A model generated the notes under the pieces. That model saw only the letters and a program-made list of their open reading frames with translations. It ran no database searches and was not told the DNA's origin. 64,000 nucleotides of DNA from the NCBI GenBank assembly GCA_963728075.1, contig CAVSIP010000004.1, positions 124,001 through 188,000 of the forward strand, given 5' to 3'. This document shows positions 45,897 to 54,397 of the stretch, piece after piece. The DNA is from CAVSIP01 sp963728075. Its GTDB lineage: Bacteria > Actinomycetota > Actinomycetes > JAFAQI01 > DASSKL01. Made by a program: the position numbers and the translations under genes. Position 1 is the stretch's first letter, and every line of letters begins with the position of its first letter.

Positions 45897-46327
45897 GACG
45901 ACAGCCGCGCGCGCAGGCCGGCCGCCGCGCGGTCGCCGGTCCGGCGGAACCCGACGGCGAGCAGCGGCTCGAGCACCTTCAGCGGGCCGTTCAGGGAGAC
46001 GTCCGCGGAGTAGGTGACCACCGACCCCTCGCCGCGCGGCTCCACGGAGATGCGGTCCACCGCGCGCAGCAGCCGGGACGTGCCGTGCAGCACGACCTCC
46101 CGCGGCCGGGCGTACAGCCGGACCGTGTAGGTCATCGGCAGCCGCCGGCCGGCGAACGACGCGACGAGCCGGAACCGGCTGCCCTCGCGGACGTCCGCGC
46201 CGTCGAGCGGAGCGGCCTCCACGACGCCGGGGTCCCACTCGGCCGCGGAGTCGAACCGGGCGAGGTAGTCGAAGGTGTCCGCCGCGGAGCGGACGGAGTC
46301 GATGCGGGCCTCGTAGTGCGCGCTCAT
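45893..46327 (-). CDS. SRPBCC (START-like) lipid-binding protein
   Basis: This 144-aa protein has the SRPBCC pattern: an N-terminal strand (HYEARIDSVRSAADTFDYLARFDSAAEWDP), a central set of strands (REVVLHGTSRLLRAVDRISVEP) and a long C-terminal helix. The fold forms a hydrophobic cavity and often carries lipids or aromatic compounds. Its ATG overlaps the stop of the B12 regulator gene and its stop overlaps the SDR start, giving a tightly coupled regulator-SRPBCC-SDR operon. Confidence 0.85.
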   Translation of the reverse strand: MSAHYEARIDSVRSAADTFDYLARFDSAAEWDPGVVEAAPLDGADVREGSRFRLVASFAGRRLPMTYTVRLYARPREVVLHGTSRLLRAVDRISVEPRGEGSVVTYSADVSLNGPLKVLEPLLAVGFRRTGDRAAAGLRARLSS

Positions 46328-47106
46328 GGGTGATTCCTCTCGTTGGTGCGGCCGGTCTCCATCCGGTTGAGCAGGCTGCTCAGGGGGACCCGGGGCCGGC
46401 CGGCGTGGACCCGTACGTACGGCAGCTCGCGCTCGACCGCCACAGCGGTCTCCTCCGCGGCGGTCGCCCCCTCCGCCGTGGCGGCGGACAGGACGACCGT
46501 GTCGGCGTGCACCCGGCGGGTGAGGGCGACGAGGTCCGCGACGGGCAGGTCGTAGGCCAGGTGCTGGACGTGCCAGTGCGCGGCGCGCAGGGCCGCGGCC
46601 GCCATCGAGGCGGGCAGCGCGTGCCGCTCGCCGGGAGGCGTGGTGACGACCACGGTGCCGCGCGGGCGGCCGGGCCGCGGCATCAGCAGCGGCGCGATGA
46701 GCCGTTCGGCGATGGCGCTGGCGCGGTGCTCCTCGGCGACCGACAGCGTGTTCGACGCCCACGCGTCACCGATCTGGCGCAGCGCCGGGGCGAGGACGAG
46801 GTCGCACAGGTCGACCACGGGCACGCCGCCGCGGGCCAGCCGGTCGAGCCGGCGGCGGGCGTCGGCGTCGTCCCCGTTGGCGAGCGCGGCGTAGAGCCCG
46901 TCCGCGTGGACCGACCAGTCCCGGATCGTGATCGGCCGGGTGGGTGGGCTGCCCTCGGCACGCCGGCGCTGCAGCGCCTCGACGTCCTCGGGTGCCACCT
47001 CGTACGAGCGCCCGCGCAGCGTGGCCTTGAGCGTGCCGTCGCGGACCCAGCCGTACGCGGTCTGGTAGTGGACGCCGAGCGCTGCCGCCGCCTCCTGAAG
47101 TCGCAT
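46324..47106 (-). CDS. B12-binding MerR-type regulator (LitR/CarH-like photoreceptor)
   Basis: This 260-aa protein has an N-terminal MerR-type winged helix (LQEAAAALGVHYQTAYGWVRDG), a helical cap domain and a Rossmann-like B12-binding domain. The cap contains W116-x9-E126-H127, the Wx9EH signature of CarH through which light breaks the Co-C bond of adenosylcobalamin. The B12 domain has GERHALPA with His162 as candidate lower axial ligand; the usual E-x-H-x-x-G has Pro in place of Gly. Known relatives repress in the dark and release DNA in light. TAAGAT 6 nt before the ATG implies a leaderless, probably self-repressed mRNA. Confidence 0.88.
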   Translation of the reverse strand: MRLQEAAAALGVHYQTAYGWVRDGTLKATLRGRSYEVAPEDVEALQRRRAEGSPPTRPITIRDWSVHADGLYAALANGDDADARRRLDRLARGGVPVVDLCDLVLAPALRQIGDAWASNTLSVAEEHRASAIAERLIAPLLMPRPGRPRGTVVVTTPPGERHALPASMAAAALRAAHWHVQHLAYDLPVADLVALTRRVHADTVVLSAATAEGATAAEETAVAVERELPYVRVHAGRPRVPLSSLLNRMETGRTNERNHP

Positions 47107-47189
47107 GAGCCAATCTTAGCCTTGTTTAGTCAGAGTTTCTGTGCGACTCTCGGGAAACCGAAGACGGGTCGAGCTGCGAACGAGGGTTG
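47107..47189. promoter_or_regulatory. Divergent promoter with direct repeats, candidate LitR/CarH operator
   Basis: This 83-nt gap separates the regulator from the FAD oxidoreductase gene. On the minus strand TAAGAT (47118-47113) lies 6 nt before the regulator ATG. On the plus strand TTAG occurs at 47116 and 47126, one helical turn apart, followed by GTTT at 47135, so the repeats overlap the regulator's -10. TTGTTT at 47122-47127 could be the -35 of the oxidoreductase operon, with weak GACTCT 17 bp on. The block is AT-rich compared with its surroundings. Confidence 0.5.
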
Positions 47190-48452
47190 ATGACCAGACA
47201 ACGCGTTGCCGTGGTGGGGTCCGGCGTGGCCGGGCTGACCGCGGGCTACCTGCTGCAGCGGGCGTACGACGTCACGCTGTTCGAGGCCGACGACCGGCTG
47301 GGTGGGCACGCGCACACCCGTGACGTGCCGACCGCCAGCGGCGGGACGGTGGCGCTCGACAGCGGCTTCCTCGTCCACAACGACCGCACCTACCCCCACC
47401 TCGTCCGGCTGTTCGCCGAGCTGGGCGTGGCCACGCGCGACACCGACATGTCGATGTCGGTGCGCTGCGACGGCTGCGGCCTGGAGTATGCGGGCGCCCG
47501 GGGCCTCGGCGGGCTCTTCCCCGGTCTCGCCATCCTCGGGCGCCCGGCGTACCTGCGGCTGCTGGCGACCGTCGTGCGCTTCCACCGGGACGCCCGGCGG
47601 GTGCTCGCGGCACCGGCGGGCGTCGAGACCACCCTCGGGGAGTTCCTCGCCGCCGGCCACTACGGGCGCTACTTCACCAGCCACTTCCTGGTGCCGGTGG
47701 TGTCCGCGGTCTGGTCGTGCTCGCCGGCGCAGGCGCTGGACTACCCGGCCCGCTACCTGTTCACGTTCCTGTCCCACCACGGGATGCTGAGCATCACCGG
47801 CTCGCCGACCTGGCGGACGGTCGTCGGCGGCTCGCGCACCTACGTCGAGCGCGCGGCCAAGCACCTCACCGCCGTGCACACCACCACGCCGGTCCGCGCG
47901 CTGCGCCGTACCGGCGGGGGCGTCGAGCTGCGGGACGACGCGGACACCCTGCACCGCTTCGACCGGGTCGTCGTGGCCACCCATCCCGACCAGGCGCTGG
48001 CGCTGCTCGCCGACCCCACACCGGCCGAGGCGAGCGTGCTGGGGGCCTTCCGCTACACGAGCAGCGACGTCGCCCTGCACACCGACGGGTCGCTGCTGCC
48101 GCGGGCGCCTCGCGCGCGGGCGTCCTGGAACGTCCTGCTGCCGGACTGCCACGCCACCCCGGACCGGGTGCAGGTGAGCTACCACCTCAACCGCCTGCAG
48201 GGCGTCGGCGGCGACACCGACTACCTGGTCACCCTCAACGCGACGGACCGGCTGCAGCCCGGTGCGCTGCTCGAGCAGATGACGTACGCGCACCCGATCT
48301 ACACGCCCGCGTCCGTCGCCGCGCAGGCCCGGCTGCCGGAGCTGAACACGGGCGTCACCGCGTACGCCGGCGCGTACCACGGCTGGGGCTTCCACGAGGA
48401 CGGCTGCCGCTCCGGGGTGGCCGCCGCGGCGTCGTTCGGGGTGGCCTGGTGA
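47190..48452 (+). CDS. FAD-dependent amine-oxidase-like oxidoreductase (COG2907)
   Basis: This 420-aa flavoprotein has the dinucleotide motif VAVVGSGVAGLTAGYLL at its N-terminus, DDRLGGHAHT and a substrate domain with DSGFLVHNDRTYPHL. Blocks such as SAVWSCSP, GSRTYVERAA, VVATHPDQALALL and the C-terminal AYHGWGFHEDGCRSGV match COG2907. The GTG of the next gene overlaps its stop. In Rhodobacter relatives of this gene, DUF1365 and a CFA synthase are singlet-oxygen-induced and involved in furan fatty acid formation, so a role in fatty-acid desaturation or oxidation is inferred. Confidence 0.9.
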   Translation: MTRQRVAVVGSGVAGLTAGYLLQRAYDVTLFEADDRLGGHAHTRDVPTASGGTVALDSGFLVHNDRTYPHLVRLFAELGVATRDTDMSMSVRCDGCGLEYAGARGLGGLFPGLAILGRPAYLRLLATVVRFHRDARRVLAAPAGVETTLGEFLAAGHYGRYFTSHFLVPVVSAVWSCSPAQALDYPARYLFTFLSHHGMLSITGSPTWRTVVGGSRTYVERAAKHLTAVHTTTPVRALRRTGGGVELRDDADTLHRFDRVVVATHPDQALALLADPTPAEASVLGAFRYTSSDVALHTDGSLLPRAPRARASWNVLLPDCHATPDRVQVSYHLNRLQGVGGDTDYLVTLNATDRLQPGALLEQMTYAHPIYTPASVAAQARLPELNTGVTAYAGAYHGWGFHEDGCRSGVAAAASFGVAW

Positions 48453-49120
48453 CCGCACCGGCGCTGTACGCGGTGACCGTGCGGCACGCCCGGGTCGCCC
48501 CGCTGCACCATGCCTTCGCCTACCGCACGTCGATGTGGCTGGTCGACCTCGACGGGCCACCGCCGGCGTGGTGGCTGCGCCCGTTCGCCCGGTTCCGCGC
48601 CGCCGACCACGTCGGCGACCCGGACCGCACGATCCGCGCCAACGTCGACGCCCTGCTCGCCGAGCACGGCGTCGACCTGGCGGGGGGCCGGGTGCTCATG
48701 CTCTCCTCCGCGCGGGTGCTGCGCCGGGTGTTCAACCCGCTGACCCTGTTCTGGTGCTTCGCCGCGGCCGGGGACCTCGCCGCCGTCGTCGCCGAGGTGC
48801 ACAACACCTACGGCGGGCGCCACTGCTACGTCGTCCGCCCCGACGCCCGCGGGCGGGCCACCACCGACAAGGAGCTGTACGTGTCCCCGTTCTTCCCCGT
48901 CGCCGGCCGGTACCGGATGGTGCTGCCGGTCCCGGACGAGCGGCTGCGCCTGGCCGTCGGGCTCGAGCTCGACGGCGGCCGCCCGTTCGCCGCATCGGTG
49001 ACCGGCCGGCGTACGCGGCCGACCCTGCGCGCGCTGCTGGCGCAGCCGCTCACGTCCCTGCGGATCCGCCGGCAGGGCGTCGCCCTGTGGGCGCGCGGTC
49101 TCGCGGTGGTGCCCCGATGA
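48449..49120 (+). CDS. DUF1365 protein (COG3496)
   Basis: This 223-aa protein starts TAPALYAVTVRHARVAPLHHAF and has the family blocks RRVFNPLTLFWCF, EVHNTYGGRHCYV and DKELYVSPFFPVAGRY. DUF1365 genes almost always sit between a COG2907 oxidoreductase and a CFA-type methyltransferase, as here. The biochemical role is not established. Both ends overlap neighbouring genes (GTGA upstream, ATGA downstream), so the three proteins are made together. Confidence 0.9.
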   Translation: MTAPALYAVTVRHARVAPLHHAFAYRTSMWLVDLDGPPPAWWLRPFARFRAADHVGDPDRTIRANVDALLAEHGVDLAGGRVLMLSSARVLRRVFNPLTLFWCFAAAGDLAAVVAEVHNTYGGRHCYVVRPDARGRATTDKELYVSPFFPVAGRYRMVLPVPDERLRLAVGLELDGGRPFAASVTGRRTRPTLRALLAQPLTSLRIRRQGVALWARGLAVVPR

Positions 49121-50292
49121 CCGCCGTCGCCGTTCCCCCGTTCGCCGCGCGGCTGCTCGTCCGCGATCTCGCCCGCCGGCTGCCGATGCGGGTGGTGCTG
49201 CCGGGCGGGCGGTCGTACGGCTCGGCCGGCCCGGACGTCCCGGTGCTGCGGCTGCACCGCCCGCAGCGGTTCTTCCGCCGGGTGGCCGCACACGGCACGG
49301 TCGGCTTCGGCGAGTCGTACATGGACGGTGACTGGGACAGCCCGGACCTCGTCGCGCTGCTGACCCCGCTTGCCCGGGAGGTCGACCGGCTGGTGCCGGC
49401 GCCGCTGCAGCGGCTGCGGGGCTGGTACGACCTGCGCCAGCCGGCCGCCGAGGAGAACACCCCGACCGGGTCGCGGACCAACATCGCCCGGCACTACGAC
49501 CTGTCCAACGACCTGTTCGCCACCTTCCTCGACGAGTCGATGACCTACTCCGCCGCGCTGTTCGCCGACGGTGACGACCTCGCCGCTGCGCAGCAGCGCA
49601 AGATCGACCGGCTGCTCGACCTGGCGGCCGTGGGTCCGGGCACCCGGCTGCTCGAGATCGGGACCGGCTGGGGGTCGCTCGCGCTGCGGGCCGCCCAGCG
49701 TGGCGCACAGGTGACGACGCTGACGATCTCCGCCGAGCAGGCCGAGCTCGCCCGCGAGCGGGTGGCGGCGGCCGGGATGACCGACCGGGTGGACGTGCAG
49801 CTGCGCGACTACCGCGACGCGACGGGGACGTACGACGCGGTCGTCAGCGTCGAGATGGTCGAGGCGGTCGGCGCGGCGTACTGGCCGACGTACTTCGCGA
49901 CGCTGGACCGCGTGCTCGCGCCGGGTGGGCGGGTGGCGCTGCAGGCGATCACGATGCCGCACCGGCGGATGCTCGCCACCCGGCACGCCCACACGTGGAT
50001 CCGCAAGCACGTGTTCCCGGGCGGCCAGCTGCTGTCGGTGCGCGGGATCGAGGAGACGCTGGCCGCCCACACCGGGCTGCGGGTCGCCGGCGACCTGGCC
50101 ATGGGGGAGCACTACGCCCGTACGCTCGCCGCCTGGCGGGCCCGGTTCACCGCCCAGGGCGAGCAGCTGACCGCGCTGGGCTTCGACCGGACGTTCCGGC
50201 GGCGCTGGGAGTTCTACCTCGCGTACTGCGAGGCCGGCTTCCGGGCGGGCTACCTCGACGTCCACCAGCTCCTGCTCACCCGGCCCACGTGA
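49117..50292 (+). CDS. cfa: Cyclopropane-fatty-acid synthase family methyltransferase
   Basis: This 391-aa protein methylates double bonds of membrane phospholipid acyl chains using S-adenosylmethionine. Family blocks are GFGESYMDGDWDSPDL, NIARHYDLSNDLFATFLDESMTYS, SAM motif LLEIGTGWGSLALRAA, SVEMVEAVG, and the C-terminal FRRRWEFYLAYCEAGFRAGYL. The product may be a cyclopropane, a 10-methyl or, with its partners, a furan precursor. It is the last gene of the plus-strand arm. Confidence 0.93.
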   Translation: MTAVAVPPFAARLLVRDLARRLPMRVVLPGGRSYGSAGPDVPVLRLHRPQRFFRRVAAHGTVGFGESYMDGDWDSPDLVALLTPLAREVDRLVPAPLQRLRGWYDLRQPAAEENTPTGSRTNIARHYDLSNDLFATFLDESMTYSAALFADGDDLAAAQQRKIDRLLDLAAVGPGTRLLEIGTGWGSLALRAAQRGAQVTTLTISAEQAELARERVAAAGMTDRVDVQLRDYRDATGTYDAVVSVEMVEAVGAAYWPTYFATLDRVLAPGGRVALQAITMPHRRMLATRHAHTWIRKHVFPGGQLLSVRGIEETLAAHTGLRVAGDLAMGEHYARTLAAWRARFTAQGEQLTALGFDRTFRRRWEFYLAYCEAGFRAGYLDVHQLLLTRPT

Positions 50293-50307
50293 CCAGCCCG
50301 GCCGTCG

Positions 50308-51486
50308 TCACCCGTCGGCCAGGTGCCGGACGACCGCCTCGGCGAGCTCCGCGGCATGCGCGACCGTCCCGTAGTCCAGGTGCTCGGGCAGGTCGCGGGA
50401 GGTGTGGTAGTTCCGCAGCGCCTTGGAGTCGTCGACGCTGACCAGCGTCGCGGTCCGGTAGCCGGCCTTGATCGGTACGAGGCTGTCCGTGGTCACCCGT
50501 GAGCGCAGGCCGCGGCGTACGGGGATCCCCGCGCGGTCGGCGACCGCCTCGACCGTGTCCTTGAACTGCGCGTCGGCGTCGAGCATCTGCATCGGCCCCT
50601 CGCCCTCGAGCAGCACGAGGTGCTGCGAGCCGACGGTCTCCAGGTTGACGAACCATGTGCGGTGCCGCGGCAGCTCGCCGAAGTGCCGCTCGGCGAAGCC
50701 GAGCATCCCCTCCTGGAAGGACTCCTCGGCGCCCGCCGAGAGCAGCAGCACGCGTACGCCGGTCACCGGCCGCTCGGCCAGCGCCTGGGCGAGGGCGACC
50801 AGCCCCGCGACCCCCGACGCGTCGTCGTTCGCGCCGGGGCTCGTCGCCGACGCGCCGATCTGCGCGAACGCGGCCGCGAAGAACGCCGACGCGGCCGTAC
50901 CGGCCTTGAGCAGGGCCCGCGAGCCGGTCACCGCGCCGGCGGCCACCAGCCCCGGCCCACCCCCGGCGATGATCCAGTACATCGGCGGGGACGTGTCGAG
51001 GTTCTCGACCATCGACGCCGGCAGCCGGGCGCCGAGCCACTGCTGGAAGTCGAAGAACGCGCCGGTGTGCGGCGCGTCGTGGTGGGCCATGACGACGACG
51101 GTGCGCTCGGCGGTCGGGTCGCCGGCCCAGCCGACGACGTTGACCGCGCGGCGCTGCGGCAGCCGCCGGCGCAGCGGCCGGCGGCCGGCGACGACGTCGT
51201 CCGCGAGCAGGCCGGCAGCGGCTCCGGCGAGCAGCGCCGCGGGCCAGCGGCGCCCGCGCAGGCCGGCGATCCCGGCCAGGACGCCGGCCGCGAGCGGCAG
51301 TCCGAGCGGCCACCAGTACGTGCCGTGGGCGGGGTGCTCCTCGAGCGCGGCCCGTACGCCGTACGCCCGCAGCTGCTCGGCGACGTACTCGGCGGCGCGT
51401 CGCTCGCCCGGCGACGCCGACGGCCGGTCGATGCCGGCCAGGGTGGTCACGACCTCGCGTAGCAGCGTCTCGTCCATACCGGGCAT
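50308..51486 (-). CDS. M28 family zinc peptidase with membrane segments
   Basis: This 392-aa protein has zinc-peptidase ligands in VVMAHHDAPHTG, SPGANDDASGVAG, LSAGAEESFQEG and the C-terminal NYHTSRDLP. Two hydrophobic stretches (LGLPLAAGVLAGIAGL and WPAALLAGAAAGLLA, residues about 58-90) before the catalytic domain suggest a membrane-bound enzyme. It is probably an aminopeptidase. Starts at 51486 and 51477 (three codons apart) are both possible. It lies back to back with the NUDIX gene, with only 9 nt between starts. Confidence 0.85.
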   Translation of the reverse strand: MPGMDETLLREVVTTLAGIDRPSASPGERRAAEYVAEQLRAYGVRAALEEHPAHGTYWWPLGLPLAAGVLAGIAGLRGRRWPAALLAGAAAGLLADDVVAGRRPLRRRLPQRRAVNVVGWAGDPTAERTVVVMAHHDAPHTGAFFDFQQWLGARLPASMVENLDTSPPMYWIIAGGGPGLVAAGAVTGSRALLKAGTAASAFFAAAFAQIGASATSPGANDDASGVAGLVALAQALAERPVTGVRVLLLSAGAEESFQEGMLGFAERHFGELPRHRTWFVNLETVGSQHLVLLEGEGPMQMLDADAQFKDTVEAVADRAGIPVRRGLRSRVTTDSLVPIKAGYRTATLVSVDDSKALRNYHTSRDLPEHLDYGTVAHAAELAEAVVRHLADG

Positions 51487-51495
51487 TCTGTCGCG

Positions 51496-51909
51496 GTGCC
51501 TCTCGTCGTCGCGGCCGCCATCGTCGCGGGCGACCCGCCGCGGCTGCTCGCGGCGCAGCGGTCCGGCCCGCCTGCGCTGGCCGGACGCTGGGAGCTGCTC
51601 GGCGGCAAGGTCGAGCCGGGCGAGGAGGAGCGGGACGCGCTCGTCCGCGAGGTGCGGGAGGAGATCGGCATGGCCGTACGGGTCGGCGACCGGGTGGGGG
51701 AGGACCTGCCGATCGGCGAGGGGTACGGCGTGCTGCGGGTGTACGCCGCGACGCCGCTGCCCGGGCCCGTACCGCACCCGTTCGAGCACCGCGCCCTGCG
51801 CTGGCTGGCCGCGGGCCACGTGGGCGACGTGGACTGGCTGGACTCCAACCTCCCGCTGCTGTCGACCCTCGAAGCGCTGCTCAGCGGGTCGTGGCGGCGT
51901 GCCGGATGA
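51496..51909 (+). CDS. NUDIX hydrolase (MutT-like)
   Basis: This 137-aa protein has a complete Nudix box: GGKVEPGEEERDALVREVREEIGM. Small size and the ALAGRWELLGGKVEPGE wording match MutT/CTP-pyrophosphohydrolase proteins that cleanse oxidised nucleotides. The GTG start has no ribosome binding site but CATTCT 6 nt upstream, another candidate leaderless start. Its end overlaps the convergent beta-propeller gene by 29 nt. Confidence 0.9.
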   Translation: MPLVVAAAIVAGDPPRLLAAQRSGPPALAGRWELLGGKVEPGEEERDALVREVREEIGMAVRVGDRVGEDLPIGEGYGVLRVYAATPLPGPVPHPFEHRALRWLAAGHVGDVDWLDSNLPLLSTLEALLSGSWRRAG

Positions 51910-53014
51910 GCAGGGAGCGCGGCGGGGCGAGGTCCAGCCCGTCGGGCTGGTGCAGGTAGCCCGGCGCGCTGCCGGGGATGCCGGTGTGGCCGTACTGCCA
52001 CACGATCTTGTTCGTTCTCGGGTCGACGATGATGACCCGGTGGTTGAGGTCGTCGTTGGCGACGATGTCGCCGTTGGGGAGCGGCTCGGCCAGCGACGGC
52101 TTGTTCAGCACGGCCAGGCCGCCCGGGGCGTAGCGCCACAGCAGCCGGCCGGTGCGGTCGAACTCGACGAGCTGCCCGGGTCGGGAGTAGTCGGCGGTGA
52201 GGTAGACGTTGGGGGCGACCTCGTTGGTGTCCGACGGGTAGCGCACGCCCGGCGGGTGCGCCGACCAGGCCACGGTGCCGTCGAGCCCCACCTCGTCGAC
52301 CCAGTCGTGGCCGATCTCGGTGACGAGGAAGTGCCCGTTGGGCAGGGGGAACGCGCCGTTGGGGCTGGCGAAGTGGCGGGGCGGCGCGTGGGTGCAGTGG
52401 TACGGCGCGCCGTACGTCTGCTGGGGGGCGTGGCCACCCTTCGGGATCACGACCAGGCGGCAGTTCTTGATGTCCGCCACGAGCACCTGACCGGTCGGCA
52501 GCACGACTGCGTCGTCGGGGTTGAACAGGTGGTTCGGTGCGGAGCCGGACACCCCCGGTACGCCGTACCGCCACGTGATCCGGTGGGTGGCGACGTCGAT
52601 GAGCGTGACGACGAAGTCGTCTTCCTGGGTCGCGATGATGGAGCGGCCGTCCGGGGTGAAGAACGCGTCGTCGGGCACCGTGAAGGTCTGCCCGGGTGCC
52701 AGGTCGCCGGGGCGCGGGAACTGCCAGACGATCCGGCCGTGCGGGTCCACGATGATGAGCCGGTTGTTGCCCCGGTCGGCGATGAGCAGCGGCCCGGGCA
52801 GTGCCGCGGGGTCCGAGCCGGGAGCCAGGAGCCCGGCCGCCGCCGCGTGCGGGTGCACGCGCGGCTGCGGGTGAGCGGCCGCGGTGGCCGCGCGCGCCGT
52901 GGCCGGCCGGGAGTGGCCACCGGGCAGCAGCGACCACGCCAGTGCGGAGACGGCGACCGTGACGGCGAGCAGGAGCACTGTTCGCCGCCGCCGGTAGACC
53001 ACCGCCGAGGTCAC
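51881..53014 (-). CDS. Secreted beta-propeller (NHL/PQQ-like) protein
   Basis: This 377-aa protein has an N-terminal signal anchor (RRRTVLLLAVTVAVSALAWSLL), an Ala/His/Pro linker and five or more propeller blades, each with an N-R-(L/V)-(I/V)-I-V-D pattern (for example IADRGNNRLIIVDPHGRIVWQF and NDDLNHRVIIVDPRTNKIVWQYG). A DIKNC and a YHCTH motif add cysteines. It is probably exposed outside the membrane; its function is unknown and it could bind carbohydrate or protein. GTG at 53014 is chosen over an ATG 60 nt upstream because the signal peptide then begins correctly. Confidence 0.78.
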   Translation of the reverse strand: MTSAVVYRRRRTVLLLAVTVAVSALAWSLLPGGHSRPATARAATAAAHPQPRVHPHAAAAGLLAPGSDPAALPGPLLIADRGNNRLIIVDPHGRIVWQFPRPGDLAPGQTFTVPDDAFFTPDGRSIIATQEDDFVVTLIDVATHRITWRYGVPGVSGSAPNHLFNPDDAVVLPTGQVLVADIKNCRLVVIPKGGHAPQQTYGAPYHCTHAPPRHFASPNGAFPLPNGHFLVTEIGHDWVDEVGLDGTVAWSAHPPGVRYPSDTNEVAPNVYLTADYSRPGQLVEFDRTGRLLWRYAPGGLAVLNKPSLAEPLPNGDIVANDDLNHRVIIVDPRTNKIVWQYGHTGIPGSAPGYLHQPDGLDLAPPRSLLIRHAATTR

Positions 53015-53080
53015 GTCCGGACCGCCATGCGGGCCACGGTAGGTCCCGGTGCGGGCGGAGCGGTGGTGGCGCACCGCCTT

Positions 53081-53120
53081 CAGATGAGCGTCAGTCGATC
53101 TTCAGAGTCTGCTGAGAGCA
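53081..53120. promoter_or_regulatory. Three TCAG repeats with 11-bp phasing between divergent genes
   Basis: TCAG occurs at 53081, 53092 and 53103, followed by TGAG at 53114, an exact 11-bp period. This phasing is typical of OmpR/PhoB-family response-regulator sites. The block lies between the propeller gene and the phosphodiester glycosidase gene, 48-87 nt ahead of the latter, and resembles the repeats at 31802 and 63132. Confidence 0.5.
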
Positions 53121-53167
53121 CCCGTTCCTAACGTCACGGTTCTCCGACGGCAGGAAGGGCGGCGTGC

Positions 53168-54397
53168 ATGGCGCTCGGCGACGGCGGTCCGTCGCTCGTC
53201 GCCGAACCGGCTTCGACGCGCCCCCGCCGCGGCCGGCCGCGGCGGCGCTCGCGGGCGAGGCGGCACCCGTGGCTGGCCGTGCCCGCGGCCCTGCTCGTCC
53301 TGCTCACCCCCGTCTGGTGGTCGCTCGGCTGGGCGCTGGCGAGCCCGGCGCTGGGTACCAGCCTGGCCGCGCGCGGCGCCGAGTGGGTCCGTGACCACGG
53401 CGGCGGGCCGGTCGTCACCTGGGCCGAGAACGTCTGGTACTCCCACCACCCGCCGGCCGTCGGCGGGCGGCCGCGCCGCGGGGCGATCCCGGCCGCCGCG
53501 CCGGCGCCCGCGCCCACACCGGCCGGGGTGGCGCACCTGCCCGCGCCGGCGCCCGTGCGACCTCTGGTCGCGCACCCGGCCCCGGGAGAGGGGCGGTGGC
53601 ATCCGGTGGGGCGCCGGGTCGACGGCGTGCCCGCGGTGTACGAGGCGTTCCTGCGGCCGGACGCGGTCCACACCAGCCTCGTCGCCGGGATCGCCTGGAT
53701 GGACACCCGGCTGTTGCGGGCCCGGCTGTACTCCGGCAGCTACATCCCGGGTGGGGGGCCGTGGCGCTACAGCGCGCCGGTGGGCGAGCAGGCCGCCACG
53801 TCGCTGGTCGCCGCGTTCAACGGCGGGTTCCGGATGGCCGACGCGGAGGGCGGTTACTTCAGCGAGGGTCGGACCGTACGGCCGCTGCGGGTCGGGGACG
53901 CCTCGCTGGTCATCTACCGGGACGGCACCGTCACGGTCGGGCAGTGGGGGCGGGACGTCACCGCGGGGCCGAACGTGGTCGCGGTGCGGCAGAACCTGCA
54001 CCTGCTGGTCGACCACGGCCGGCCGGTGCCGGGGCTGAACGGCAACGACCACCACGCGTGGGGTCGGACGCTGGGCGGGCGGGTGTACGTGTGGCGGTCC
54101 GGTCTGGGGGTCACCGCCGACGGGGCGGTGGTGTACGTCGCCGGGCCCGGTCTGAGCATCACCTCGCTGGCCGACCTGCTCGTCCACGCCGGCGCGGTGC
54201 GCGGCATGGAGCTGGACATCAACACCGACTGGGTGGACTACGCGGTGTGGCAGCCGGCCACCCCGAACGGGGCGGCGACCCCGGCGAACGGCCGTGACCT
54301 GCTGCCCACCATGTACGGCACGCCCGGTCGCTACTTCGCCGCGTCCTGGGCACGTGACTTCGTGACGATGTCCGCGCGGCAGGCGCCGGGCCCTTGA
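53168..54397 (+). CDS. Membrane-anchored phosphodiester glycosidase (NAGPA domain)
   Basis: This 409-aa protein has a basic N-terminus, one membrane segment (HPWLAVPAALLVLLTPVWWSLG), a Pro/Ala-rich linker and a C-terminal NAGPA/DUF2233 domain: AAFNGGFRM, SLVIYRDGTVTVGQW, VRQNLHLLVDHG, and MELDINTDWVDYAVW. The family removes sugar from phosphodiester-linked glycans. The stop overlaps the TTG start of the prenyl-phosphoribosyltransferase gene, which ties it to the decaprenylphosphoryl-arabinose cluster and suggests a role in cell-wall glycan processing. AGGAAGGG precedes the ATG. Confidence 0.85.
   Translation: MALGDGGPSLVAEPASTRPRRGRPRRRSRARRHPWLAVPAALLVLLTPVWWSLGWALASPALGTSLAARGAEWVRDHGGGPVVTWAENVWYSHHPPAVGGRPRRGAIPAAAPAPAPTPAGVAHLPAPAPVRPLVAHPAPGEGRWHPVGRRVDGVPAVYEAFLRPDAVHTSLVAGIAWMDTRLLRARLYSGSYIPGGGPWRYSAPVGEQAATSLVAAFNGGFRMADAEGGYFSEGRTVRPLRVGDASLVIYRDGTVTVGQWGRDVTAGPNVVAVRQNLHLLVDHGRPVPGLNGNDHHAWGRTLGGRVYVWRSGLGVTADGAVVYVAGPGLSITSLADLLVHAGAVRGMELDINTDWVDYAVWQPATPNGAATPANGRDLLPTMYGTPGRYFAASWARDFVTMSARQAPGP

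Noticed and set aside
44985..46238. Longer SDR protein extending across the SRPBCC gene
   Set aside because: The extra N-terminal sequence is the SRPBCC gene read in another frame. The GTG at 45896 gives the expected overlap and family start.
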